NCBI RefSeq assembly: GCF_000711975.1
Contig: NZ_JONT01000015.1
Location: 1 to 64,000 of the forward strand
Direction of reading: 5' to 3'
From: Desulfofalx alkaliphila DSM 12257
GTDB taxonomy: Bacteria > Bacillota > Desulfotomaculia > Desulfotomaculales > Desulfohalotomaculaceae
Length of the DNA: 64,000 bases
Position 1 is the stretch's first letter. Each line of letters begins with the position of its first letter. The notes beneath the pieces are model-generated. The model searched no databases. It saw only the letters and a program-made list of their open reading frames with translations, and was not told the DNA's origin. The position numbers and the translations under genes are program-made. This document shows positions 33,355 to 41,147 of this stretch, piece after piece.

Positions 33355-34944
33355 ATGATGAAAAAAACACGAAAAAACAAGCAGTGGCAAAGAGAAAACC
33401 ATCGACCCCTTACCACCGAGCGCAGCATAAGGATTAATTGCCTGGTGTCTGAAAAGAAAGAGAAAACCATTGTTCGGCATAAAATAACCATACCGGATCA
33501 CCTACCCCCCTTGGCTGAGATATTGTCGGCAAACCACGCCATCATTGTGGATACCGTTGAGATTGTCAAGGGTATTGTGGTTGTGGATGGGGTGATTTAT
33601 ATACAGATTACCTATTCTTCGGCAGCTGATAATCACAAACATCAATACCAGGTCACCGTTCCCTACAGTGATTTTATAAATATTGCGGAAGCTGAGGAAG
33701 GCATGACTGCCACAGTAAATGCGGTCATTGAAGACCTCAGTTTTACAAGCCCTGCCGAGGAAAGACCGGCACTTACCCTTGATGTAAGGGTCAGCACCCG
33801 GGCCAGGGTATATAAGGTGCAGCAGTTAAATATACTTGTGGATGTGGCGGAACCCTGCAGTGCCCAAAGGGACTGTATGTCCTTTAATCAAGTGGTGGGT
33901 ATGGCAAGATTGGATTTTGAGCAAAGAGAAGAAATTAATATTCCCGACACCAAGCCTGAAATAAAGGAAATATTGAGCTTTAAATGCACACCGGTGCTGC
34001 AAAACTACAGGGCCGATTTTGGGGCAATAACCGTTAACGGCTGGCTGAAAATAGAACTGCTTTATTTAGACAACCGGGACAAAGAACAGCTTTTACAGCG
34101 CTTAAAAGCTTTTAGCACCCTGATTCCCCTAGCTGAAGCCCGACCGGAGCAGGTGCCTGAAGTACATATATGTTCATACACCTCAAGCCTTGACAGGGTT
34201 TATGAAAATAAGTGCCTGTGCAAGGTAGAATGTAAAATGGCCCTTTTTGCCTGTGTTCTACAGGCACAGCGGCTGAAGGTGGTAAGCAAAATCGAAGACT
34301 GTAATGCTGAGCTTCTTTCCCAAGATATAAGCTATGAAAGTTTGCAGTCCATTAAAAATACTGAAGTGGTTATAAGGGATGTGAGCCCGGCACCGGAAGA
34401 AAAATGTGAGGTGAAGGATGTTCGGGTCGGACCGGTAGCAATCACCTCCGCCGACCTGGTAAAGGGAAAGGCTTTAATACGCGGCTCGGTGGAGTTTGTA
34501 ATTAATTATACCTTGGCCGGGGCATCCCATGGGGGCAATTTATACCGCAAAGTTCCGTTTAAGTCAGTGGTAAGGGTTAAGTCCTTGGATAAGGAGAGCA
34601 GGGTAGATGCCTTACCCATAGTAAACTCTGTCCAGGCGGCGGTTTATAATGGAAAGCTAACCCTTGATGCTTTAATCGGTATTCTGGTGCGCCAGCTATG
34701 CTTAACAAATCAAAGGGTAATTACCGGGGCGAAATTTATAGGGCAGGCACCCGGCCCTTTGGCGGCAGATGAAATTAGTTTTTTATACCGGGTTAAAAAA
34801 GGCGAGTCTTTAGAAAGCATAGCAAAAAGATTTGGCACCACCGTAGAAAGTATTATTAGGTTAAATGGGAAAAGGGTGCTTAAAGGCCCCTTGGAAAATG
34901 AAGGCATTCGCATTCCCTGCCAGGTGAAGAATGGGGCTAAATAA
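33355..34944 (+). CDS. DUF3794 and LysM domain protein, probable spore envelope protein
   Basis: The 529 residues contain repeated DUF3794/SipL-like beta domains (about 50-150, 190-310 and 370-465; see QREEINIPDTKPEIKEIL) and a C-terminal LysM (about 480-525, VKKGESLESIAKRFGTTVES). The plan matches SipL of Clostridioides, which binds SpoIVA to encase the spore, and resembles Bacillus SpoVID. Clostridial genomes commonly place such a gene between yabG and ispE. ATG follows AAAGGAGGG and the upstream SigK-like promoter agrees with a spore role. Confidence 0.9.
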   Translation: MMKKTRKNKQWQRENHRPLTTERSIRINCLVSEKKEKTIVRHKITIPDHLPPLAEILSANHAIIVDTVEIVKGIVVVDGVIYIQITYSSAADNHKHQYQVTVPYSDFINIAEAEEGMTATVNAVIEDLSFTSPAEERPALTLDVRVSTRARVYKVQQLNILVDVAEPCSAQRDCMSFNQVVGMARLDFEQREEINIPDTKPEIKEILSFKCTPVLQNYRADFGAITVNGWLKIELLYLDNRDKEQLLQRLKAFSTLIPLAEARPEQVPEVHICSYTSSLDRVYENKCLCKVECKMALFACVLQAQRLKVVSKIEDCNAELLSQDISYESLQSIKNTEVVIRDVSPAPEEKCEVKDVRVGPVAITSADLVKGKALIRGSVEFVINYTLAGASHGGNLYRKVPFKSVVRVKSLDKESRVDALPIVNSVQAAVYNGKLTLDALIGILVRQLCLTNQRVITGAKFIGQAPGPLAADEISFLYRVKKGESLESIAKRFGTTVESIIRLNGKRVLKGPLENEGIRIPCQVKNGAK

Positions 34945-34965
34945 TTGTAAGGGGAGGTTGTATAT

Positions 34966-35499
34966 GTGGAACAAAGCGGTTTGGAAAAAACAGTTGCAGA
35001 TTTACTTGAAATGCAGTCAAAACACGGTTTAGATCAGGTAAGTTTGCTGGTGATGCTTAGCTTAGTAAATCTAATGGGGATAATAAATATTTTACAAAAC
35101 AAGGCAATTGACCTGCCTGTGGAAAAGGCTTCGGCCGCCGGTACCGAAAAAGAAGGCCAGTCAGACTGCCATGCCGGCGCCGATTTAATGCAATTGGTGC
35201 AGCAGGCGGCAAGCGGTAGAATAAACCCTGCCCAACTAATTGGCATGCTAGGTAACCAGGGAGGCCAGATGCCTAATTCTGCCGCTTTAATGGGTTTATT
35301 ATCCCAATTAATGCAGCCGGCGCCCCCTGTGCCCCCGGCCGTACCTTTTCCTGCCAAAGAAAGGTCTAAAATACAGAAAAAAGTTAAAGAGGCAAAGGAT
35401 ACATCTTTAGGCCAAGAAAAGAAGGCCGGGGAGAAAGAGGAGTGCAGCGGCCAGTCCGGCCAAAAACCAATCTTGAAGTGGGACCCCAGACTGGGATAA
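34966..35499 (+). CDS. Protein of unknown function, low-complexity, preceding a YbaB paralogue
   Basis: The 177-residue product has a helical N-terminal part with hydrophobic stretches (VSLLVMLSLVNLMGIINIL), a Gln/Gly/Pro-rich middle (PAQLIGMLGNQGGQMPNS) and a basic, charged tail. No catalytic motif is visible. GTG start 8 nt after GGGGAGG. It lies 21 nt after the DUF3794 gene and 17 nt before the YbaB-like gene, so the three are probably one operon. Confidence 0.6.
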   Translation: MEQSGLEKTVADLLEMQSKHGLDQVSLLVMLSLVNLMGIINILQNKAIDLPVEKASAAGTEKEGQSDCHAGADLMQLVQQAASGRINPAQLIGMLGNQGGQMPNSAALMGLLSQLMQPAPPVPPAVPFPAKERSKIQKKVKEAKDTSLGQEKKAGEKEECSGQSGQKPILKWDPRLG

Positions 35500-35516
35500 T
35501 TTAAGGAGGTTAAAAG

Positions 35517-35819
35517 ATGTTAGGAAACATGGGTCAAATTATGAATCAAATACAAAAAATTCAAGATGAAATCCAAAGAATGACAGTTGAAGTAACATCT
35601 TCCGACGGAGCTGTTATGGTTGTTATGAACGGTAAGCAAGAGGTGGTGTCTGTGGTATTAAATCAACAGGCCATCAGAAATTTAGAGGTTAGTCAACTGG
35701 AAAACAGTATGGTGGAGGTGCTAAACAATGCCATGGCCCAATCAAGGGCAGCGGTAAAGGATAAGTTATCCCAAGTCACGGGGCTGAATATTAACGGTTT
35801 AATGAATATGTTTACTTAA
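35517..35819 (+). CDS. YbaB-family paralogue 2
   Basis: The 100-residue product shares the YbaB layout: an N-terminal Gln/Ile/Lys helix (MNQIQKIQDEIQRM), the beta core with VMNGKQEVVSVVL, a helix, and a final KDKLSQVTGL. Compared with the dnaX-linked copy it lacks the Gly-rich segment before the core and is less charged. AGGAGG precedes ATG. Position behind a spore-envelope gene suggests a developmental role, perhaps chromatin or coat related; this is inferred. Confidence 0.82.
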   Translation: MLGNMGQIMNQIQKIQDEIQRMTVEVTSSDGAVMVVMNGKQEVVSVVLNQQAIRNLEVSQLENSMVEVLNNAMAQSRAAVKDKLSQVTGLNINGLMNMFT

Positions 35820-35822
35820 TTT

Positions 35823-35853
35823 GTAAGGGCTCGATAGACAATCGAGCCCTTAC
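35823..35853. terminator. Convergent hairpin between YbaB paralogue 2 and a minus-strand gene
   Basis: GTAAGGGCTCGAT and ATCGAGCCCTTAC form a perfect 13-bp stem with a 5-nt loop. U tracts are weak on both strands, but the convergent position supports a terminator. Confidence 0.6.
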
Positions 35854-35854
35854 C

Positions 35855-36079
35855 CTATTGATCAATACCTTCATTGAGTTTCATGGCCGTGTGAAATTCG
35901 TTTATGCCTGCCCGCATCATTTTTACGGCGTTAAGGCTGCCGCTGAGCAGGTTAGTTACATAATGCAGCCGAGATTCAAAGTCCCGGTTGGTTCCGAGCA
36001 TCAGTAAAATGAGAATAAGAAAAAGTGTATAGGCGTTGGGCTGTAGTTGTGCTTGCTGTTCTGTTGTGTAATAATGCAC
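35855..36079 (-). CDS. Small membrane protein of unknown function
   Basis: The 74-residue product has one clear transmembrane helix (AYTLFLILILLMLG, residues 16-29) and an amphipathic C-terminal half (YVTNLLSGSLNAVKMMRAG). GTG is 8 nt from GGGGGG, good support for translation. It is convergent with YbaB paralogue 2 and divergent from YbaB paralogue 3. Confidence 0.6.
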   Translation of the reverse strand: MHYYTTEQQAQLQPNAYTLFLILILLMLGTNRDFESRLHYVTNLLSGSLNAVKMMRAGINEFHTAMKLNEGIDQ

Positions 36080-36281
36080 TGCTTTTACCCCCCTTCGTAA
36101 TCGGTGATCGATTTGCTAACTTAGTTTACGTGTCTGGGGCACAGAATGTTACGGGCCATGGTCTGAGAAAAAAGGAAACATATTGACAAAGTTAACATAT
36201 ATTGTAAATGCAATGTTTTTTACTTGACAAAACTGAGCTTTATGTATGAAGGGAAAAAGGACGGTGTAAGGGGGTGAGTAA

Positions 36282-36584
36282 TTGAGTTTTTGGGATATGA
36301 CAAAGCTGGCCTCCCAATATAAGGAGGTGAAACGGGCCTTGGCCCAAATTGAGGTTGAAACTGTATCAAGAAGGGGCAATGTTCAGGTGCTGATAAATGG
36401 GCAGCAAGAGGTGCTGGCGGTTAGGCTTAACCCCCATTGGTTAAATAATGCGGCAGCCTTGGAAATTGCAGGGGAGCTAAGGGAAACTTTTAATAGGGCC
36501 CAGCAGCAAACAAAGGAAAGAACCAGGGCAGCGGTAAATAAAATCACCGGGCTGGACCCGGAAGCTCTCAAGGGGGTTTTTTAA
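36282..36584 (+). CDS. YbaB-family paralogue 3
   Basis: The 100-residue product again shows the family core (NVQVLINGQQEVLAVRL) between two helices and ends NKITGLDPEALKGVF, close to the end of the other two copies. It begins MSFWDMTKLASQYKEV, unlike the usual Met/Lys helix. TTG start after AAGGGGGTG. A terminator follows. Confidence 0.8.
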   Translation: MSFWDMTKLASQYKEVKRALAQIEVETVSRRGNVQVLINGQQEVLAVRLNPHWLNNAAALEIAGELRETFNRAQQQTKERTRAAVNKITGLDPEALKGVF

Positions 36585-36627
36585 CGGCTCAGCCCTTACA
36601 GGCATTGTCTGTCAGCTGAATCTTGTG

Positions 36628-36659
36628 CGGCAGGCCTTTGGGCCTGCTGTTATTTTTTT
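36628..36659 (+). terminator. Terminator after YbaB paralogue 3
   Basis: CGGCAGGCC pairs GGCCTGCTG (one G-U), followed by TTATTTTTTT. Confidence 0.85.
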
Positions 36660-36671
36660 AAAAGTTGCCCA

Positions 36672-36696
36672 TACAATTGTAACAATAACTGTTATT
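36672..36696. repeat. Two adjacent palindromes upstream of a small membrane gene
   Basis: TACAATTGTA (36672-36681) and AATAAC-T-GTTATT (36684-36696) are perfect palindromes about 65 bp before the next gene. The arrangement could be an operator region. Confidence 0.35.
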
Positions 36697-36758
36697 TCTA
36701 CGTATTGTACAGTATGGTAATTCACCCGCTGCCAGATTTAAGGAAAGGAGGGCGTTAG

Positions 36759-36938
36759 ATGACAGTACAAAATGCTTTAGCAATGAAATTTTGCCCCGGT
36801 TACTTTAATGTGGTGGCAGTTTGTATCTGTCTTGCTCTTTTGGTGCTGGCGTCAGTGCTGCTTGGTTTAAGCATTATTGGTTTATCGACCTTTATCTTCT
36901 TAATTATATTAGCCTTGTTAATATTTATCTTCTTCTAG
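36759..36938 (+). CDS. 59-residue hydrophobic membrane protein
   Basis: ATG stands 7 nt after a consensus AAAGGAGG. The product starts MTVQNALAMKFCPGYFNVVA and is then almost wholly hydrophobic (two helices, about 17-38 and 40-59), ending with Phe residues. Two cysteines (22, 24) lie at the start of the first helix. Such tiny proteins are typical of sporulation or stress loci. No family is recognised; it has a partner-like gene 127 bp downstream. Confidence 0.6.
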   Translation: MTVQNALAMKFCPGYFNVVAVCICLALLVLASVLLGLSIIGLSTFIFLIILALLIFIFF

Positions 36939-37065
36939 TTTTTGTGCAAAAAAATGAATCTAGCTGTAACAGATATTGGAACGCGCTCATATTGTATGAC
37001 TAGAACGAATTCCCGGGATTATCGTTCAAGTACATTAAAGTCAATAAACAAGGGAGGAATTTAGA

Positions 37066-37266
37066 ATGGCTAACGTTGTTGAAGCCATGAAGGAAGTGGG
37101 TACTTCTAGCTCGTTTGGCGGTTTAGTCAGATGCTGCTGCTTGCTTTTAGCAGGGTTTATCATTGGAGTGGCTCTATTCTTCTGCGGCTTACTTGACTGG
37201 AAACTGTTAGGTGTATGGCTCTTCCTGATGCTGGCCATAGTTTGCTGCTGTATGTACTGGTGCTAA
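37066..37266 (+). CDS. 66-residue Cys-cluster membrane protein
   Basis: ATG follows GGGAGGAA. Residues 18-40 and 45-63 are transmembrane. A CCC triplet (RCCCLLL) opens the first helix, and the second ends IVCCCMYWC, so seven cysteines lie at the two membrane edges. These could be acylated, metal-binding or disulphide-linked. No family is recognised. Confidence 0.65.
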   Translation: MANVVEAMKEVGTSSSFGGLVRCCCLLLAGFIIGVALFFCGLLDWKLLGVWLFLMLAIVCCCMYWC

Positions 37267-37299
37267 GTTACAGTTAAGTGATGTGGTAGTCTAACTGCT

Positions 37300-37325
37300 A
37301 AGGGCTACACAGTTGTGTAGCCCTT
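37300..37325 (+). terminator. Hairpin after the Cys-cluster gene
   Basis: AAGGGCTACACA and TGTGTAGCCCTT are perfect 12-bp arms around GT. The following U tract is short. Confidence 0.6.
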
Positions 37326-37495
37326 TAACTGACTTATTAGGCAAATAAAAGCCGGGTGAACCCTGTCTGCCCCATGGAAATTTGCAGCATAGGGCAGTGC
37401 CGTCGGCCGCCGGTCCCTAAAGGGCTTTTCATTTGTGGCTGTGCCCATGGGCATGGCCGCTTAACCAGAAACTCTCCAGGAAAGGAGTGATTTCG

Positions 37496-38044
37496 TTGAA
37501 TAAAAACCAGGCTAAGTTAAATGAAACACTGGAACGTTTATTGGATAGAATTGAATCCTACCATGCAGAAAAGCACCACGATGTACATCAATCATCTCTG
37601 GTCTTTGACAGGCTGGATAAGTTAGTGCAGAGCATGTCCCGTATAGAGTCCCAGCAAAGCTCTGAAAGGATACTTTCCGAGAAAATTGATGAGGTGACAA
37701 AACATATAGATAAAATAATGACCCAGCAAGCCAAGCAAGAAAAGCAGTTGGAGTTTGAGGACACCATCCGTAAAGTTCTGCACGGGGCAAAAATTACCGG
37801 CAAGGTAATTGAAACAGTGGCCAGCAGTGCCGATGTGATGTTTAATACCATCTCCCACCTAGTTAAGGACGACGGTAAGGGCAAAAAACAAAAGGCTAAT
37901 ACCGAGGAACTGGACCTGGCAAATTTATTAAAACCAATTAACTCCTTAATACAAGGTTTTGCTGCGGTGGGTTCAACAAGCAAAGGTAATTATGACAGTA
38001 CAGAGACTGAAACAGAAGAAAAAGAAGAAAATAAAGCTGAATAA
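37496..38044 (+). CDS. Coiled-coil protein of unknown function
   Basis: The 182-residue soluble protein has heptad-like stretches (LNETLERLLDRIESY, and SEKIDEVTKHIDKIM to about residue 95), a conserved-looking middle (VLHGAKITGKVIETVASSAD) and a Glu/Lys-rich tail. TTG start 8 nt after AAAGGAG. It precedes the subtilisin-like protease by 16 nt and is probably co-transcribed, so it could be its substrate or inhibitor; this is only context. Confidence 0.55.
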   Translation: MNKNQAKLNETLERLLDRIESYHAEKHHDVHQSSLVFDRLDKLVQSMSRIESQQSSERILSEKIDEVTKHIDKIMTQQAKQEKQLEFEDTIRKVLHGAKITGKVIETVASSADVMFNTISHLVKDDGKGKKQKANTEELDLANLLKPINSLIQGFAAVGSTSKGNYDSTETETEEKEENKAE

Positions 38045-38060
38045 TTTAGGGGTGTAAAAC

Positions 38061-39158
38061 TTGGAAAAAATTATCATATTTAAAAAGCCGGTGTTCACCA
38101 GGCAGGGCCCAATTCCTGAACTGCTTTATTTGTTGTCCAGATCGGGTGCCAATAGGGTTCAACATTTGTCACTGGTGAACGGTGTGGTTTGTGACTTGCC
38201 TTTGGGTATGGAAAAAGATTTTATTAATAATCCTGACGTGATGGCGGTGGAAGATAATTTACAGGTAAAACTTGACCCCGTAAAGGCCGAAAGTCTATGG
38301 CCCTTTGGCCCGCCCAAGGGAGACGGCCAAATTATACCCTGGGGGGTCAACAGGATCGGTGCTAACAGGGTATGGGCCCATGCCCGCGGTCATAAGGTTA
38401 AGGTGGCCGTTCTAGACAGTGGTATTGATTCCGAGCATAGGGATTTAAAGGCCAATATTAAAGGTGGGGCAAACATTATCAGTCCAAATCAAAGCCCCAT
38501 TGACGACAACGGCCACGGCACCCATGTGGCCGGCACCATAGGGGCTGCAGATAACGGTGTCGGGGTGATTGGTGTTGCGCCCCTGGTTAGTTTATATTCG
38601 GTAAAAATAATTAATCGCAATGGCAGCGGAACCCTGGCTGATATAATTAAGGGTTTAGACTGGTGTGTCAAAAATAGAATGCAGGTGGTAAACTTAAGTG
38701 TGGGAACAAAGGGAAACAGTGTGGCCCTAAGACGGGCGGTGGAGCAAACCGCTGCACGGGGAGTTATAATGGTGGCGGCGGCGGGCAATGACGGATCCGG
38801 CAAGTCTGTGGATTTCCCGGCGGCTTTTCCCGGTGTTATTGCGGTGGGTTCAATTGATGAAAGCGACCGCCTATCGCCCTTTTCTAACCATGGCCCTGGC
38901 TTGACGGTGGTGGCGCCGGGTTCCTCTGTTTATTCAACGGCCCGGGGCGGGGGTTATGAGCGCTTGAGCGGAACATCCATGGCAGCACCCCATGTTACAG
39001 GCACCATAGCTTTGGCCTTACAGATTAATCCAAGACTAAACCTGCAGCAAATTACGGAGCTGCTAAAGGGCAGCAGTCAAAAATTATCTTCCTTATCTGC
39101 AGAGGAACAAGGATATGGCTTGGTTAATGCTGAGCGTATGCTGTCAATGGTGCGTTAA
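38061..39158 (+). CDS. Subtilisin-family (S8) serine protease without signal peptide
   Basis: The 365-residue product has the full triad: Asp119 (AVLDSGID), His152 (GHGTHVAGT) and Ser306 (GTSMAAPH). About 95 residues precede the catalytic core and resemble an inhibitor-type propeptide, but no signal peptide is visible. An intracellular or spore-compartment protease is inferred, similar in plan to Csp/Isp proteases. TTG start after TAGGGGTG. Confidence 0.9.
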   Translation: MEKIIIFKKPVFTRQGPIPELLYLLSRSGANRVQHLSLVNGVVCDLPLGMEKDFINNPDVMAVEDNLQVKLDPVKAESLWPFGPPKGDGQIIPWGVNRIGANRVWAHARGHKVKVAVLDSGIDSEHRDLKANIKGGANIISPNQSPIDDNGHGTHVAGTIGAADNGVGVIGVAPLVSLYSVKIINRNGSGTLADIIKGLDWCVKNRMQVVNLSVGTKGNSVALRRAVEQTAARGVIMVAAAGNDGSGKSVDFPAAFPGVIAVGSIDESDRLSPFSNHGPGLTVVAPGSSVYSTARGGGYERLSGTSMAAPHVTGTIALALQINPRLNLQQITELLKGSSQKLSSLSAEEQGYGLVNAERMLSMVR

Positions 39159-39169
39159 AAGGTGGGCCA

Positions 39170-39197
39170 ATAAAATACCCTTAATAAAATACCCTTA
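39170..39197 (+). repeat. Perfect 14-bp tandem duplication
   Basis: ATAAAATACCCTTA occurs twice head to tail just after the protease gene. It has no clear role. Confidence 0.7.
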
Positions 39198-39216
39198 TTA
39201 TTTTTGTTAAATTATT

Positions 39217-39257
39217 CCTAAGTGACATATATGGATGCACTTAGGATTTTGCTTTTT
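39217..39257 (+). terminator. Terminator after the S8 protease
   Basis: CCTAAGTG and CACTTAGG form an 8-bp stem with a 13-nt loop, followed by ATTTTGCTTTTT. Confidence 0.65.
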
Positions 39258-39383
39258 GGGGCGCAGGTATACTGGGCTGTAAAGCTTTTTCTTACTGACG
39301 GAGGGAATAAAAGCAAATTTAGGTGAAAGAATAAATTCAGCGCCGGTCTTTATAAAACTTTGATTTGAATGGGGGTAAGCGGA

Positions 39384-39599
39384 TTGACCAATGAAGTATA
39401 TAAGGTGGGCGGTCTGTTTAAAAGAGAAGACAAAGAAGAAATTGAAACCTATCTTAGCCAAATTGACGGTGTTAAAAAGGTAGAAGCTGATCTTGAGGAT
39501 AAAACCGTTGCCGTCAGTTTTGATCCCTCGGTGGTGCAATCTGATTGGATACGGGAGACCCTGCAGTCCTTAGGGCATGATACTTATTCTATACATTAA
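39384..39599 (+). CDS. HMA-fold protein lacking the metal-binding CxxC
   Basis: The 71-residue product has the HMA/CopZ pattern: a first strand, helix EEIETYLSQIDGVKKVEADLED, then VAVSFDPSVV and a second helix ending LGHD. The loop that normally carries CxxC reads GGLFKRED instead, so copper binding is not expected. TTG 39384, 7 nt after GGGGGT, is preferred over ATG 39369. Such domains often mediate protein contacts. Confidence 0.75.
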   Translation: MTNEVYKVGGLFKREDKEEIETYLSQIDGVKKVEADLEDKTVAVSFDPSVVQSDWIRETLQSLGHDTYSIH

Positions 39600-39603
39600 T
39601 AAT

Positions 39604-39624
39604 GGCGGGCTTTTAAAGCCTGCC
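39604..39624 (+). terminator. Terminator after the HMA-like gene
   Basis: GGCGGGCTTT and AAAGCCTGCC are complementary (one G-U), followed by CTATTTAATTT. Confidence 0.55.
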
Positions 39625-39678
39625 CTATTTAATTTGCGAAGGCATAAGAAAAACCATGTGGCCTAGGCCTGGGCCTAA

Positions 39679-39722
39679 AAGACTTGCACCAAGGGTACAG
39701 GTGCCACCGGTGGGCAAGTCTT
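39679..39722 (+). promoter_or_regulatory. Candidate structured RNA upstream of the YdcZ-type gene
   Basis: AAGACTTGC and GCAAGTCTT (9 bp) enclose further complementary segments (GCACC/GGTGC and CACC/GGTG). The element ends 34 nt before the gene. There is no U tract. It is either a leader structure or DNA inverted repeat; I cannot match it to a known class. Confidence 0.35.
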
Positions 39723-39756
39723 CTATAACACAAAGGCAAGTTTTAGGGGGGATGCA

Positions 39757-40209
39757 ATGGATGTCAGGATTGTGGCCCTAATAGTGGCAGCCTTGGCCGG
39801 GGCAACAATGGCGGTACAGGGAACCTTGAACTCCGCCCTGGGCAAGGCAGTGGGCTTATGGGAAATGACTTTAATAGTGCATGTAATAGGTGCAGCCATA
39901 GCCGCCGTGCTGGTATTCTTATTTAAGATGGGTACCCTTGATTTGGCCAAGTGGGCCACCGCTCCTTGGTACACCTACCTGGGCGGGGCATTAAGTTTGT
40001 TAATAATATATGCCGTGGCCCGCTCAATACCTAAAATAGGAGTTGCGCCGGCCACCACCGCCATTGTTTTTTGCCAGATACTGACCGCCGGTTTAATTGA
40101 TCATTTTGGTTTATTTGGCCTGCAGCGGGTATCTTTCAGTTGGTACCGGGCAGTGGGAGTGGTTTTAATGGCAGTGGGTGCCTGGCTGATACTATTTAGA
40201 AGTAATTAA
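39757..40209 (+). CDS. YdcZ/DUF606 family membrane protein (DMT superfamily)
   Basis: The 150-residue product has about five transmembrane helices and starts with the internal-repeat signature AALAGATMAVQGTLNSALGKAVG, typical of DUF606 half-size members of the drug/metabolite transporter superfamily. It ends with AVGVVLMAVGAWLIL. ATG after AGGGGGG. Substrate unknown. Confidence 0.85.
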   Translation: MDVRIVALIVAALAGATMAVQGTLNSALGKAVGLWEMTLIVHVIGAAIAAVLVFLFKMGTLDLAKWATAPWYTYLGGALSLLIIYAVARSIPKIGVAPATTAIVFCQILTAGLIDHFGLFGLQRVSFSWYRAVGVVLMAVGAWLILFRSN

Positions 40210-40233
40210 GCATCCCCCGGGATGCTTAATTTT
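40204..40233. terminator. Bidirectional terminator between YdcZ-type gene and L,D-transpeptidase
   Basis: AATTAAGCATCCC and GGGATGCTTAATT are perfect 13-bp arms around CC, with A and T tracts at the ends. The left arm overlaps the stop codon region of the plus-strand gene. Confidence 0.82.
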
Positions 40234-40966
40234 ATGGCCGGAAACTGTTTCTTGGAGGTATATATATTTCTTGGCCGGGGTAAATGATGTTGGGGTGCAT
40301 TAAACGGTTATACTCCATTACCCGCTGTACCGGCAGGCCAAAGCGGCGGGCTATGGACCAAAGGGTATCCCCGGGCTGGACAATATACCTGGTTACCTCC
40401 TCATCCGGGTATTGATCTTCATTTGTAAAATCGCCGGCAAAGTCGTCCGGGCCTGCATAGTCATCCAAGGCTTCTTCTCCATAGGCTTCTTCCCCATACT
40501 CCTCCCCTTGGTCTTCCTTTAAGGGCAGCTCCGGCTGTGTCAAAAGTTCCTCTTCCGGAGAGGGCTGGGCATAACCCTGGTTAGGCAGCTGATAATTGTC
40601 GGTTACCGTGGTGATGTGTACCGGGGTGCCGATATTAACCAGGGAAAAGAGCTCTTCTATATGCTCGTTATGCAGTCGAATACATCCGTTGGTCACCTCC
40701 CTGCCTATGGAAGAAGGGTCATTGGTGCCATGGATACCGTAGTTTCCTTCGCTTACCGAAAGGCCAAGCCACCTTGTACCCAACATTCCCCCGGGGTGGT
40801 AAATTTTGGTGACAACTTTATACCGGCCTGTGGGGGTAGGTGTTGCGACGGCACCCACAGCAACGGGAAAGCTTTTTTCTAACTGATTTCTAATATATAG
40901 GTGTAAACTTTTAAGGGTGGTATTAATCAGCAAAAACCTTGAGGCGCTAAAGCCGGGCGTACTCAA
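40232..40966 (-). CDS. L,D-transpeptidase (YkuD) with C-terminal LysM
   Basis: The 244 residues begin with a YkuD catalytic domain (GRYKVVTKIY, GIHGTNDPSSIG, TNGCIRLHNE with catalytic Cys and upstream His), continue with an acidic linker rich in Glu and Tyr (about 140-195) and end with LysM (RYIVQPGDTLWSIARRFGLP). It would make 3-3 cross-links in peptidoglycan. No signal peptide is visible, as with B. subtilis YkuD, a spore-associated enzyme whose LysM is N-terminal. TTG start after GAGGAGG. Confidence 0.9.
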   Translation of the reverse strand: MSTPGFSASRFLLINTTLKSLHLYIRNQLEKSFPVAVGAVATPTPTGRYKVVTKIYHPGGMLGTRWLGLSVSEGNYGIHGTNDPSSIGREVTNGCIRLHNEHIEELFSLVNIGTPVHITTVTDNYQLPNQGYAQPSPEEELLTQPELPLKEDQGEEYGEEAYGEEALDDYAGPDDFAGDFTNEDQYPDEEVTRYIVQPGDTLWSIARRFGLPVQRVMEYNRLMHPNIIYPGQEIYIPPRNSFRP

Positions 40967-41147
40967 TTAAACATTCCTCCTCGCTGAATTTGTGGTATCC
41001 TGCGTTAAGTTTAGGGTAATATTGGTTATGTTATGAATATATGACTTTATGAGGAAAAAATGCCTTAAAATTGGTAAGAGGCAGGAATTCAACTCTTCTT
41101 AAGCCAATTAAACCTTTGAAAGGTGGCATCGGGGGGGTTAGCTTGAT

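Noticed and set aside
36181-36265. Two TTGACA sequences upstream of YbaB paralogue 3 considered as promoters
   Set aside because: Neither has an acceptable -10 at 16-18 bp; the promoter remains undefined.
37327-37495. GC-rich stretch with complementary bits before the coiled-coil gene, considered as a riboswitch
   Set aside because: No consistent stem architecture or known conserved core was found by eye.
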